The notes under the pieces were generated by a model, which was not told where the DNA came from, ran no database searches, and saw only the letters and a list, made by a program, of their open reading frames with translations. This document shows, piece by piece, positions 1 to 8,204 of a DNA stretch of 64,000 bases. A program made the translations under genes and the position numbers. Origin of the DNA: Nostoc carneum NIES-2107 (GTDB lineage: Bacteria; Cyanobacteriota; Cyanobacteriia; Cyanobacteriales; Nostocaceae); NCBI GenBank assembly GCA_002368155.1, contig AP018180.1, positions 5,045,007-5,109,006 on the forward strand. The letters run 5' to 3'. Position 1 is the first letter of the stretch. Each line of letters begins with the position of its first letter.

Positions 1-475
<475 letters not shown>

Positions 476-492
476 CAATCAGCTATAAGGAG

Positions 493-545
493 TACTGAGT
501 GCTGAGTACTGAGTGCTGAGAATTCAGAAATCATTACTCAAAACT
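493..545. repeat. Short tandem repeat in the psaA-psaB spacer
   Basis: Alternating GAGTACT/GAGTGCT heptamers followed by degenerate CAGAA copies. This is the heptanucleotide repeat class common between genes in Nostocales. No coding potential is seen. Confidence 0.75.
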
Positions 546-600
546 CAGAACTCCCAAAGCTGAAACATGATGGCTAAAGGTCAGAGGAATTATCAAACCT

Positions 601-2826
601 ATGGCAACAAAATTTCCAAAATTTAGCCAGGATCTCGCACAGGACCCGACTACTCGTCGGATATGGTATGCGATCGCTACAGGCAACGACTTTGAAAGCC
701 ATGATGGCATGACTGAAGAAAATCTTTACCAAAAGATTTTCGCCACTCACTTCGGTCACTTGGCAATCATCTTCCTGTGGGCTTCCAGCCTCCTGTTCCA
801 CGTGGCCTGGCAAGGTAACTTTGAACAGTGGATCACAGATCCCCTTCACATTCGCCCCATCGCCCATGCGATTTGGGATCCCCACTTTGGTAAACCAGCT
901 ATTGAAGCTTTTACCCAAGCTGGTGCTAGCAACCCTGTAAACATTTCTTACTCTGGTGTTTACCACTGGTGGTATACCCAAGGTATGAGAACCAATGCTG
1001 ACCTCTACGCAGGTTCTATCTTCCTGCTATTGTTCGCATCAGTTCTATTGTTTGCTGGCTGGTTGCACTTGCAACCCAAGTTCCGTCCAAGCCTGGCTTG
1101 GTTTAAGAATGCTGAATCTCGCCTTAACCACCACTTAGCAGGTTTGTTTGGCGTTAGCTCTTTAGCTTGGGCTGGTCACTTGATTCACGTTGCTATCCCC
1201 GAAGCTCGCGGACAGCACGTAGGTTGGGATAACTTCCTCACTACTCCTCCTCACCCAGCAGGGTTACAACCCTTCTTTACTGGTAACTGGGGTGTTTACG
1301 CTCAAAACCCTGACACAGCTGGTCATGTATTTGGTACATCCCAAGGTGCAGGTACTGCAATTCTCACCTTCTTAGGTGGTTTCCACCCTCAAACAGAAGC
1401 TCTGTGGCTGACTGACAATGCTCATCACCACTTGGCGATCGCTGTTCTCTTCATTGTTGCTGGTCACATGTACCGTACCAACTTTGGTATTGGTCACAGC
1501 ATCAAAGAAATGATGAATGCCAAAACTTTCTTTGGCAAACCTGTTGAAGGGCCATTCAACATGCCTCACCAAGGCATTTATGACACCTACAACAACTCCC
1601 TGCACTTCCAATTAGGTTGGCACCTAGCTTGTTTGGGTGTTCTCACCTCTTGGGTAGCGCAACATATGTACTCGATGCCCTCCTATGCGTTTATCGCTAA
1701 GGACTACACAACACAGGCAGCGTTGTACACCCACCACCAATACATCGCCATCTTCTTGATGGTTGGTGCTTTTGCTCACGGCGCTATCTTCTGGGTTCGT
1801 GACTACGACCCCGAACAAAACAAAGGTAACGTACTAGAGCGTGTGCTACAGCACAAAGAAGCGATTATCTCCCACCTCAGCTGGGTATCTCTCTTCTTAG
1901 GTTTCCACACCTTAGGCTTGTACGTTCACAACGACGTAGTAGTTGCTTTCGGTACACCTGAAAAACAAATCCTGATTGAGCCAGTATTTGCTCAGTTCGT
2001 CCAAGCAGCTAATGGTAAAGTACTGTACGGATTGGATGTACTGTTGTCCAACCCCGACAGTGTTGCTTACACAGCTTATCCTAACTACGCTAACGTCTGG
2101 TTACCTGGTTGGTTAGATGCTATCAATGCTGGTACCAACTCTCTGTTCTTAACAATTGGCCCTGGCGACTTCTTGGTACACCATGCGATCGCCTTAGGTC
2201 TGCACACCACCACCTTGATTCTCGTTAAGGGTGCTTTGGATGCTCGTGGTTCCAAGCTGATGCCCGATAAAAAGGACTTCGGTTATGCATTCCCTTGCGA
2301 CGGCCCTGGTCGTGGCGGTACTTGCGACATCTCTGCTTGGGACGCTTTCTATCTAGCTCTGTTCTGGGCATTGAACACAGTAGGTTGGTTAACCTTCTAC
2401 TGGCACTGGAAACACCTGGGTATTTGGCAAGGTAACGTTGCTCAGTTCAACGAAAACTCCACATACCTCATGGGCTGGTTCCGTGATTACCTCTGGGCTA
2501 ACTCTGCTCAGTTGATCAACGGTTACAACCCATACGGCGTGAATAACCTGTCTGTTTGGGCTTGGATGTTCCTATTCGGACACCTAGTATGGGCAACAGG
2601 CTTCATGTTCCTCATCTCCTGGAGAGGTTACTGGCAAGAGTTGATTGAAACTATTGTTTGGGCACACGAGCGTACTCCTCTAGCTAACCTAGTTCGCTGG
2701 AAAGACAAGCCCGTTGCACTCTCCATCGTTCAAGCTCGTTTGGTTGGTCTAACTCACTTCGCTGTGGGCTATGTTCTCACCTACGCAGCATTCCTAATTG
2801 CTTCTACTGCTGGTAAGTTCGGTTGA
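601..2826 (+). CDS. psaB: Photosystem I P700 apoprotein A2
   Basis: Full-length PsaB, 741 aa, the usual length. With PsaA it carries P700, the A0/A1 acceptors and the Fx [4Fe-4S] cluster. The Fx loop is intact ([12 protein letters not shown], Cys566 and Cys575), and many His residues sit in hydrophobic helices (for example [17 protein letters not shown]) as expected for chlorophyll ligands. The ATG at 601 gives the standard N-terminus [20 protein letters not shown]; a GAGG lies about 14 bases upstream. It is the second gene of psaAB and is followed by a strong hairpin terminator at 2855-2889. Nothing unusual is seen in the protein. Confidence 0.99.
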   Translation: MATKFPKFSQDLAQDPTTRRIWYAIATGNDFESHDGMTEENLYQKIFATHFGHLAIIFLWASSLLFHVAWQGNFEQWITDPLHIRPIAHAIWDPHFGKPAIEAFTQAGASNPVNISYSGVYHWWYTQGMRTNADLYAGSIFLLLFASVLLFAGWLHLQPKFRPSLAWFKNAESRLNHHLAGLFGVSSLAWAGHLIHVAIPEARGQHVGWDNFLTTPPHPAGLQPFFTGNWGVYAQNPDTAGHVFGTSQGAGTAILTFLGGFHPQTEALWLTDNAHHHLAIAVLFIVAGHMYRTNFGIGHSIKEMMNAKTFFGKPVEGPFNMPHQGIYDTYNNSLHFQLGWHLACLGVLTSWVAQHMYSMPSYAFIAKDYTTQAALYTHHQYIAIFLMVGAFAHGAIFWVRDYDPEQNKGNVLERVLQHKEAIISHLSWVSLFLGFHTLGLYVHNDVVVAFGTPEKQILIEPVFAQFVQAANGKVLYGLDVLLSNPDSVAYTAYPNYANVWLPGWLDAINAGTNSLFLTIGPGDFLVHHAIALGLHTTTLILVKGALDARGSKLMPDKKDFGYAFPCDGPGRGGTCDISAWDAFYLALFWALNTVGWLTFYWHWKHLGIWQGNVAQFNENSTYLMGWFRDYLWANSAQLINGYNPYGVNNLSVWAWMFLFGHLVWATGFMFLISWRGYWQELIETIVWAHERTPLANLVRWKDKPVALSIVQARLVGLTHFAVGYVLTYAAFLIASTAGKFG

Positions 2827-2854
2827 TCTGGCTGCTAGTTTTGTAGGTAATTAA

Positions 2855-2889
2855 TAAAAAATCCCCTGCCGTAAGGTGGGGGGTTTTTT
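2855..2889 (+). terminator. Terminator of psaAB
   Basis: A stem of an A-run and CCCC pairs with GGGGG and a T-run around a GTAA loop, 28 bp after the psaB stop, followed by TTTTTTG. This is a classical Rho-independent terminator. Confidence 0.85.
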
Positions 2890-2941
2890 GTTGGGATAGT
2901 AAAAATATTAAATTTTCTTTTTATTAATGGGAAAGATGAAG

Positions 2942-2971
2942 AAAGGGCGGGCAAGATGCCCACCCCACAAG
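2942..2971 (+). repeat. REP-like palindrome, left flank of transposase
   Basis: A 30-bp sequence that is the exact reverse complement of 3504-3533. It also folds on itself: GGGCGGGC / AAGAT / GCCCACCC with one mismatch. Together with the right copy it brackets the REP-associated transposase gene. Confidence 0.85.
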
Positions 2972-2992
2972 AAAAATAACCTACTATACTAA

Positions 2993-3463
2993 ATGCAAGA
3001 GCCAAGGTTAAAAATTTTTCAGAGAAGATTGCCTCATTGGGAGTTAGAGGGGGCAGTTTATTTTATTACCTTTAACACTTGGGAGAAGTTAGAACTTAGC
3101 CCAGAAGCTAGAGAAATAGTTTTTAATTCTTGCTTGTTCTTTGATCGAAACAGATATAAGTTATTTGTCTTTGTAGTTATGACAAATCATGTGCATTTAC
3201 TCATTCAGCCGTTACTCAAATCTGAAAATGAGTTTTGGTCACTGAGTAGTATTATGAACAGTATTAAAAGTTATAGTGCTAAACAAATTCCCAAAGTGAT
3301 GAAACATACAGGCACAGTTTGGCAAGATGAAAGATATGACCGTATTGTGAGGAATGACCAAGAGTTTCAACAAAATTGGCAATACATTAGAGAAAATCCT
3401 GTGAAAGAAGGGCTGTCATCAAGCCCAGAAGATTACCCTTTCTTTTGGCAACTTCCCCAATAA
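2993..3463 (+). CDS. REP-associated tyrosine transposase (RAYT, IS200-like Y1 family)
   Basis: A 156-aa single-domain Y1 transposase of the TnpA-REP type. Such enzymes nick and join single-stranded DNA at REP hairpins using an HUH metal site and one tyrosine. The HUH motif is visible as TNHVHLLIQP (His66, His68), and the conserved block QYIRENPVKEG near residues 130-140 carries the probable nucleophile Tyr131. WQDERYDRIVR (110-120) is also typical. The gene sits alone between perfect 30-bp inverted REP-like copies, the arrangement known for RAYT/REP systems. The ATG at 2993 gives the usual N-terminus. The frame is open, so it could be active. It separates psaAB from cynS and looks like an insertion between housekeeping genes. 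Confidence 0.9.
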   Translation: MQEPRLKIFQRRLPHWELEGAVYFITFNTWEKLELSPEAREIVFNSCLFFDRNRYKLFVFVVMTNHVHLLIQPLLKSENEFWSLSSIMNSIKSYSAKQIPKVMKHTGTVWQDERYDRIVRNDQEFQQNWQYIRENPVKEGLSSSPEDYPFFWQLPQ

Positions 3464-3503
3464 TCTCAATCATGAAATTTTCTCTTCTACTGTCAAAGTT
3501 TAT

Positions 3504-3533
3504 CTTGTGGGGTGGGCATCTTGCCCGCCCTTT
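3504..3533 (-). repeat. REP-like palindrome, right flank of transposase
   Basis: Exact 30-base inverted partner of 2942-2971, starting 40 bp after the transposase stop. It has the same internal stem-loop (GGGTGGGC / GCCCGCCC arms). Confidence 0.85.
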
Positions 3534-3700
3534 GTAGTCTTAAGTGGCAGGCAGTTTAAAATTAACTATTGCATCGATTTAATTCTCTCTATTACCTCTG
3601 AATATTTTTTTGTATCCCCTTGTTGTAAATAAAGGTTGCTGCCAATCTTTAATGGTAAAATTTGACTCTAGCAAATTTAATTTACTGACACAACTAACAA

Positions 3701-4141
3701 ATGTCTCTTCCCGAAATTACGCAAACACTATTAAAAGCTAAGAAAGAGAAAGGTTTGAGCTTTGCTGATTTAGAAAAAATTCTGGGACGTGATGAAGTCT
3801 GGATTGCTGCTGTATTTTATCGTCAAGCTAGTGCTTCTGAGGAAGAGGCTAAGTTGCTGCTAGAGGCATTAGAATTAGGGCCTATATATATTAAAGAGTT
3901 AACTGAATGCCCTGTAAAAGGATTAGGCCCAGTCGTACCCACCGATCCGCTGATTTATCGCTTCTACGAAATTATGCAGGTGTATGGTTTTCCTATTAAA
4001 GATGTGATTCAGGAAAAATTTGGCGACGGAATTATGAGCGCAATTGATTTTACTTTGGATATTGAAAAAGAAGAAGATCCTAAAGGCGATCGCGTAAAAA
4101 TTATTATGTCTGGAAAATTTCTACCCTATAAAAAATGGTAG
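3701..4141 (+). CDS. cynS: Cyanate hydratase (cyanase)
   Basis: Cyanase converts cyanate plus bicarbonate to carbamate and CO2; carbamate then gives ammonia, so the enzyme detoxifies cyanate and supplies nitrogen. The 146-aa length matches the family. Residues 1-75 form the helical DNA-binding-like domain. The C-terminal dimerisation domain holds the catalytic trio: Arg87 and Glu90 in YRFYE, and Ser113 in [10 protein letters not shown]. The protein ends in the typical [10 protein letters not shown]. The ATG at 3701 is the family start; no clear ribosome-binding site is seen. No cynABD transporter genes adjoin it, so cyanate may be internal or imported by products encoded elsewhere. The function is secure. 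Confidence 0.97.
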   Translation: MSLPEITQTLLKAKKEKGLSFADLEKILGRDEVWIAAVFYRQASASEEEAKLLLEALELGPIYIKELTECPVKGLGPVVPTDPLIYRFYEIMQVYGFPIKDVIQEKFGDGIMSAIDFTLDIEKEEDPKGDRVKIIMSGKFLPYKKW

Positions 4142-4234
4142 GGTAGGATTTTATCTCTAGATAGGATAGGTTCTTTCCTATCCTTTTGTAAGTAAATATT
4201 ATTTTTAACTGTTAATTGTAAACATTAACTACTC

Positions 4235-5137
4235 TTGACAAAAAAAGCTCAAAAATCACAGAAATCGAGTAATTTTCAACCTTATTATACTCAAAATAAT
4301 GGTGCATTATATTTAGGTGACAGTCTAGAACTGATCAAATACATTGATGACAACACTATTAATTTAATCCTCACTTCACCACCATTTGCGCTGACACGCA
4401 AAAAAGAATACGGTAATGAAAGTGCAGAAAAGTATATCGAATGGTTCCTACCTTTCGCAGCAGAATTTAAAAGAGTACTAGCTGACGATGGCTCATTTGT
4501 TTTAGATTTAGGTGGTGCTTATCTTCCTGGAAATCCCGTGCGGAGTATCTATCAATATGAGCTTTTGGTGAGATTATGTAAAGAAATTGGCTTTTTTCTC
4601 GCCCAAGAATTTTATCACTATAATCCCGCCAGATTACCAACACCAGCTGAGTGGGTAACAATTAGGAGAATCCGCGTTAAAGATTCAGTCAATGTGGTTT
4701 GGTGGTTATCCAAAACTCCCAACCCTAAAGCAGATAATCGAAAAGTTTTAAAACCATATAGCCAGAGTATGCAGCAATTACTAAAGCATGGCTATAAAGC
4801 AAAAATACGTCCTAGCGGACATGATATTTCTGATAAATTCCAAAAGGATAATCAAGGCGCAATTCCGCCTAATTTGCTAGAAATTGCCAATACAGAATCT
4901 AATAGCGCTTATTTACGTCGGTGTAAAGAGGCTGGTATAAAACCTCATCCAGCTAGGTTTCCCCAAGCCTTTGCAGAGTTTTTTATTAAATTCTTGACTG
5001 AAGAAGGCGATTTAGTATTAGATCCATTTGCTGGATCTAATACTACGGGATTCGTTGCTGAAAATTTGCAACGGCAATGGATTGCTTTTGAAATTAATGA
5101 AGATTATGTTACTGGAAGTCGTTATCGTTTTAGCTAA
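4235..5137 (+). CDS. Orphan site-specific DNA methyltransferase (beta class, SPPF motif)
   Basis: A 300-aa DNA methyltransferase. Motif IV, LILTSPPFAL (SPPF at 48-51), comes first and the AdoMet-binding motif I, DPFAGSNTTG (from Asp263), comes near the C-terminus, so motif order is that of the beta class. SPPF rather than DPPY suggests N4-cytosine methylation, though N6-adenine is not excluded. The target-recognition region lies between, around residues 100-240. The start is TTG at 4235; no ATG gives a complete domain. No restriction endonuclease gene adjoins it, so it is a solitary methyltransferase, as is common in filamentous cyanobacteria. A GGCC N4-cytosine specificity is a guess from the known cyanobacterial enzyme of this type, not shown here. 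Confidence 0.88.
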   Translation: MTKKAQKSQKSSNFQPYYTQNNGALYLGDSLELIKYIDDNTINLILTSPPFALTRKKEYGNESAEKYIEWFLPFAAEFKRVLADDGSFVLDLGGAYLPGNPVRSIYQYELLVRLCKEIGFFLAQEFYHYNPARLPTPAEWVTIRRIRVKDSVNVVWWLSKTPNPKADNRKVLKPYSQSMQQLLKHGYKAKIRPSGHDISDKFQKDNQGAIPPNLLEIANTESNSAYLRRCKEAGIKPHPARFPQAFAEFFIKFLTEEGDLVLDPFAGSNTTGFVAENLQRQWIAFEINEDYVTGSRYRFS

Positions 5138-5321
5138 CAATCAGTAAAAAGCGAACAGTGAGCAGTTTTTCTCGGGAATACTGAATTATTCACTGTAATA
5201 ACTACTAAGCTTTTGTGAACACTAAATCGCCAATTCTAACATTGAACCACTAACTTTTTTAATAGTTATTTAACTAATATTTTTACCTAAGATTGTAAAC
5301 TTTTGACTCCTACCAGCAATT

Positions 5322-5516
5322 TTAGATTTCACCATTAACCTGCATTTTATGCACTTCATCTGCTAGCTCTTGACGACTTTGTTCGTCCATTTTGTCAATT
5401 GCTATCATGCCCATGAGAATAACCTCTTTTAAAGTTAACCGTGTTGAATGTGCTTGTTTTTGCACAATCTCCTTAATGATGGGACTAACTCCTATCGCTG
5501 TACTCGCTCTTGCCAC
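5322..5516 (-). CDS. Small protein of unknown function
   Basis: A 64-aa reading frame starting with GTG. The predicted chain is helical and charged (KEIVQKQAHSTRLTLKEVIL, then DKMDEQSRQELADEVHKMQ). The helix-turn-helix spacing is weakly reminiscent of short ribbon-helix-helix or antitoxin-like proteins, but I see no diagnostic motif and no toxin partner next to it. It is flanked by AT-rich DNA on both sides. Coding is plausible from the residue pattern rather than proven; function unknown. Confidence 0.45.
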   Translation of the reverse strand: MARASTAIGVSPIIKEIVQKQAHSTRLTLKEVILMGMIAIDKMDEQSRQELADEVHKMQVNGEI

Positions 5517-5903
5517 AAAATAATACTTAAATATGAACGACTGCGCCTAAATCTTAGCATTTTCTTTCGCGTTATTCTACATAAGTTGAGTAATAAATTA
5601 AATTACTCAAATGCATAATATGCATAGCAGCATGAATAACACACACACTTAGGTATAGCAGATTAAAGGAAATTTTTCCTACTCCTATAGCTATAAAATT
5701 GGCAAAATTTTGATAATTCTATCGGATAGCTAGTAGTTTTTATTAAGCGCAATTAAGCGCATTTTGATGATTTTTCTCAGTTATGAGGTGATAGCTGCGT
5801 TGAGCCTAATACTCTACCATCCTAATATCGTACTTTGAACATCTAGAGTTGAATTTATGAAAACGTTGTTATACATGGGTTAGAGGAAATCAAAAGATTT
5901 TCT
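5517..5903. other. AT-rich gap upstream of the IS1 element
   Basis: No gene is seen. It holds the putative promoter side of the small minus-strand gene and ends with GATTTTCT (5896-5903), the left copy of the IS1 target duplication. Confidence 0.5.
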
Positions 5904-5927
5904 GGCGTTGCATAAATGCGGGATGAA

Positions 5928-6634
5928 CTAGCTAAACATGGGTATTTGTCCATACTTTAAGTAATGAAGTAACAAACGAATTGAGTGTTTAAGCATATCT
6001 ACTGATTTGGAATAGCACAATGTTTTTCGATGTAAACGTGCCAGATAATGACGTAAGCGTGTGTTTTCTCCTTCAACCCTTGTCATGTAAGTTTTGCTGA
6101 CGATGTGGTCTCCTGGTTCGATAAAACTCGCGTAAACCTTCCATCCGTCAGTTACATAAAAGTAGCATTGCCAAAGTCGAACAATGTCCCACAAAGGCTG
6201 AAATGTTTCTGCACTGTGGTCTCCCAATGCCCAAGCGAGAATGTCTTTACGAAAATGATTTACTGCTGTCCACAGCCAAATTTTGTTTTTTTTGAGCCGA
6301 CAAAAGTTTCTAATTCATCCAACTCACCTACTGATGGGATTTCTTCGGTGGGTGGAGCATCTGGAAGTTTTGAGCCAACTTGTTTTACCCAGTTAATTAC
6401 AGTTGTATGATGAACTCCTTTGTCGCGCTCGATCGCTCTAAATCCCATGCCATTTACGTAAGAACGCAAACAGCTTTGCTTGACTTCATCTGGGTAGCCT
6501 TTTGGCGGGCTATAAACTTCTATAAATTGGCGATCGCAATCAACACAAATGTGATTTTGTTTACCTCGACGCTTACCATTTTTTCTAATCCTAGTAGACT
6601 TGCAGTATGGACAATGCACAGTAAAACACCTCAA
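5928..6634 (-). CDS. insAB': IS1 transposase InsAB' by programmed -1 frameshift
   Basis: Reading the A8 run (6286-6293, minus-strand context TC-A8-C) with a -1 slip joins InsA to the downstream frame and gives a 235-aa fusion, close to the classical IS1 transposase length. The downstream part continues SKKNKIWLWTAVNHF and contains IS1 catalytic-domain blocks such as HIVSKTYMTRVEGEN, LHRKTLCYSKSVDM and LLLHYLKYG. The coordinates give a whole number of codons only if one base is read twice, which supports -1 rather than a disabling mutation. It is expected to catalyse DDE-type transposition of this element. Whether slippage is efficient in this host is inference. Confidence 0.82.
6260..6634 (-). 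CDS. insA: IS1 InsA-like DNA-binding protein
   Basis: A 124-aa product of the first IS1 frame. The N-terminus has a zinc finger (CPYC near residues 9-12, then CVDC) and then a helix-turn-helix region (GMGFRAIERDKGVHHTTVINW). In IS1, InsA alone binds the terminal repeats and represses transposition. Translation ends at TAA just after the slippery A8 run, giving the tail SKKTKFGCGQQ; a ribosome slipping back one base reads on into the catalytic half. The ATG at 6634 lies immediately inside the terminal repeat, as usual. Confidence 0.88.
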   Translation of the reverse strand: MRCFTVHCPYCKSTRIRKNGKRRGKQNHICVDCDRQFIEVYSPPKGYPDEVKQSCLRSYVNGMGFRAIERDKGVHHTTVINWVKQVGSKLPDAPPTEEIPSVGELDELETFVGSKKTKFGCGQQ

Positions 6635-6778
6635 TTCATCCCTTTATTATGCAACGCCGATTTTCTCATTCATCAGCAGAATGTGGGTTAATAAAAATAA
6701 TTGCACATTAGATAGATGTCAATTCCATATAGTGGCACTAGTTCTCCTACTGATTAGCAGTGATTTTGGCTACTCCCA

Positions 6779-7714
6779 ATGAGATTTCCACTCAAGAAAC
6801 TTTTTCGCAAGCAAGGGGCGCATAGGCGATCGCGTGTTCACATTAAAATCAGGGATGGACAATTCCAGATTGTGGGGATGGGTGCTTGGTATTCTTACTG
6901 GCGTGACCCCTACCATCTGCTGTTAACGATTCCCTGGACTGGGTTTTTCTTACTGATTGCTGTAGTATATTTAGCTACTAACGCTGTATTTGCTTTAGCT
7001 TACCTGGCTGGTGGAGATTGTGTAGAAAATGCTAAGCCAGGCTCTTTCTTGGATGTCTTCTTTTTTAGCGTGCAAACCTTGGCTTCCATTGGCTATGGTG
7101 CGATGTATCCTAAAACACCTTATGCCAATACCATTGTGACTATTGAAGCAATGGTAGGTTTGATGGGAATTGCTGTCATGACAGGGTTAGCGTTTGCGCG
7201 GTTTTCGCGTCCTACTGCTCGTGTGGTTTTTAGCCGGGTTGCTGTGATTACACCGCATGAAGGACAGCCAACCCTGATGTTTCGCACCGCTAATAAGCGC
7301 CGCAACTTGATTTTGGAAGCACAGATGCGGGTGTACCTGATGCGAGACGAAGTTACCGCAGAAGGACATTATATCCGTCGCATTCACGAACTCAAACTAC
7401 TAAGGAATCTATCACCTAGCTTTACATTAACCTGGTTAGCAATGCATATTATTGATGAGTCTAGCCAACTCTATGGAATGACTACAGAATCTTTACTCAA
7501 AACAAATAGCTCTATTGTGGTTTCACTAAGTGGTATTGATGAAACCGTAGCCCAAGTGCTTCATGCCCGTCATACTTATAGCGCCACTGATTTACTGTGG
7601 AATTATCAGTTTGTCAATATTATGCATGAGACAAGTGATGGACATCGCTACATTGATTACCAGTATTTTCACGATGCCGTCAGTTTAGATGAAATCAGCC
7701 ATGACGAGTCCTGA
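6779..7714 (+). CDS. Inward-rectifier K+ channel (KirBac/IRK type)
   Basis: A 311-aa channel subunit expected to form tetramers in the cytoplasmic membrane. Order: short cytoplasmic N-terminus, TM1 (~52-76), pore helix and selectivity filter TLASIGYG (Gly105-Tyr106-Gly107), TM2 (~118-142), then a C-terminal IRK immunoglobulin-like cytoplasmic domain (~150-300) with typical segments TLMFRTANKRRN, EAQMRVYLMRDE and FTLTWLAMHIIDE. Length and order match prokaryotic Kir channels. The IS1 element ends 120 bp upstream, so its native promoter may be disturbed. The ATG at 6779 has no obvious ribosome-binding site. Strict K+ selectivity is inferred from the filter. Confidence 0.93.
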   Translation: MRFPLKKLFRKQGAHRRSRVHIKIRDGQFQIVGMGAWYSYWRDPYHLLLTIPWTGFFLLIAVVYLATNAVFALAYLAGGDCVENAKPGSFLDVFFFSVQTLASIGYGAMYPKTPYANTIVTIEAMVGLMGIAVMTGLAFARFSRPTARVVFSRVAVITPHEGQPTLMFRTANKRRNLILEAQMRVYLMRDEVTAEGHYIRRIHELKLLRNLSPSFTLTWLAMHIIDESSQLYGMTTESLLKTNSSIVVSLSGIDETVAQVLHARHTYSATDLLWNYQFVNIMHETSDGHRYIDYQYFHDAVSLDEISHDES

Positions 7715-7758
7715 GTTCTGAGTAAAACCAGAGGTTTGTTAATTTATGGCGTTAAAAG

Positions 7759-7953
7759 CTAATCAATCTCTTTGAGAAGTGGTGTTTGTAGTGGTTTAAC
7801 TACTACTCGCCCATTTTCAACCACCGTGCAATTTTTAACAGGGACATTGCTGTAGTTAACCTGTTCATCCTGACAATGCTTTTGGTGAGAGATATTTTCT
7901 TCTTGTTGTTGAGTTAGCACAACCACACAACAAGGGGATGGTGTTGATGACAT
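7759..7953 (-). CDS. Small hypothetical protein
   Basis: A 64-aa frame with four Cys residues (two adjacent near the N-terminus, PCCVVV, then one in KHCQDE and one in KNCTVV). No signal peptide, membrane segment or known domain is recognised. It is convergent with the K+ channel gene, 44 bp after its stop. Start ATG at 7953; no strong ribosome-binding site. Coding status is uncertain. Confidence 0.35.
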   Translation of the reverse strand: MSSTPSPCCVVVLTQQQEENISHQKHCQDEQVNYSNVPVKNCTVVENGRVVVKPLQTPLLKEID

Positions 7954-8126
7954 ATAAAAACTTTGATCTCTAACTTAATTATCGCGCTAATTAGAGGTTT
8001 AAGCGGAAAAATTAGGCTTAATACAGCTTATAGGGATGCAGAGAAGCAGTAAAGAAGTATTAACGCCTAACCTCTAGGATATATGTGCATTAACGAGGTA
8101 TTTGGTATATCTAAATGTAAATCAAT

Positions 8127-8159
8127 AAGAAAGCGGTATTTATCCCGCCCCGCTTTCTT
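8127..8159. other. Hairpin upstream of hydrolase gene
   Basis: A perfect 10-bp stem AAGAAAGCGG / CCGCTTTCTT with a 13-base loop, ending 45 bp before the hydrolase ATG. No T-run follows, so it may be a leader structure rather than a terminator. Confidence 0.45.
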
Positions 8160-8204
8160 CGCCGCCCAAATTTGTGTTTATTGGGTAAAAAGCGGGTTTT
8201 GCTC

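Larger units (their letters stand above)
5904..6658 (-). mobile_element. IS1-family insertion sequence, apparently intact
   Basis: A 755-bp element. The terminal inverted repeats at 5904-5927 and 6635-6658 match at 20 of 24 positions; both begin GGCGTTGCATAA and share GGGATGAA. Direct repeats GATTTTCT flank it exactly (5896-5903 and 6659-6666), an 8-bp target duplication typical of IS1. Inside are two overlapping minus-strand frames joined by an A8 slippery run at 6286-6293. Perfect duplications and open frames suggest a recent insertion. It separates the small gene at 5.3-5.5 kb from the K+ channel gene at 6779 and may have altered the upstream region of the latter. Confidence 0.93.

Noticed and set aside
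5928-6634. Transposase as a frameshifted pseudogene
   Set aside because: The -1 slip at A8 is the normal expression mode of IS1 elements; ends and target duplications are intact.
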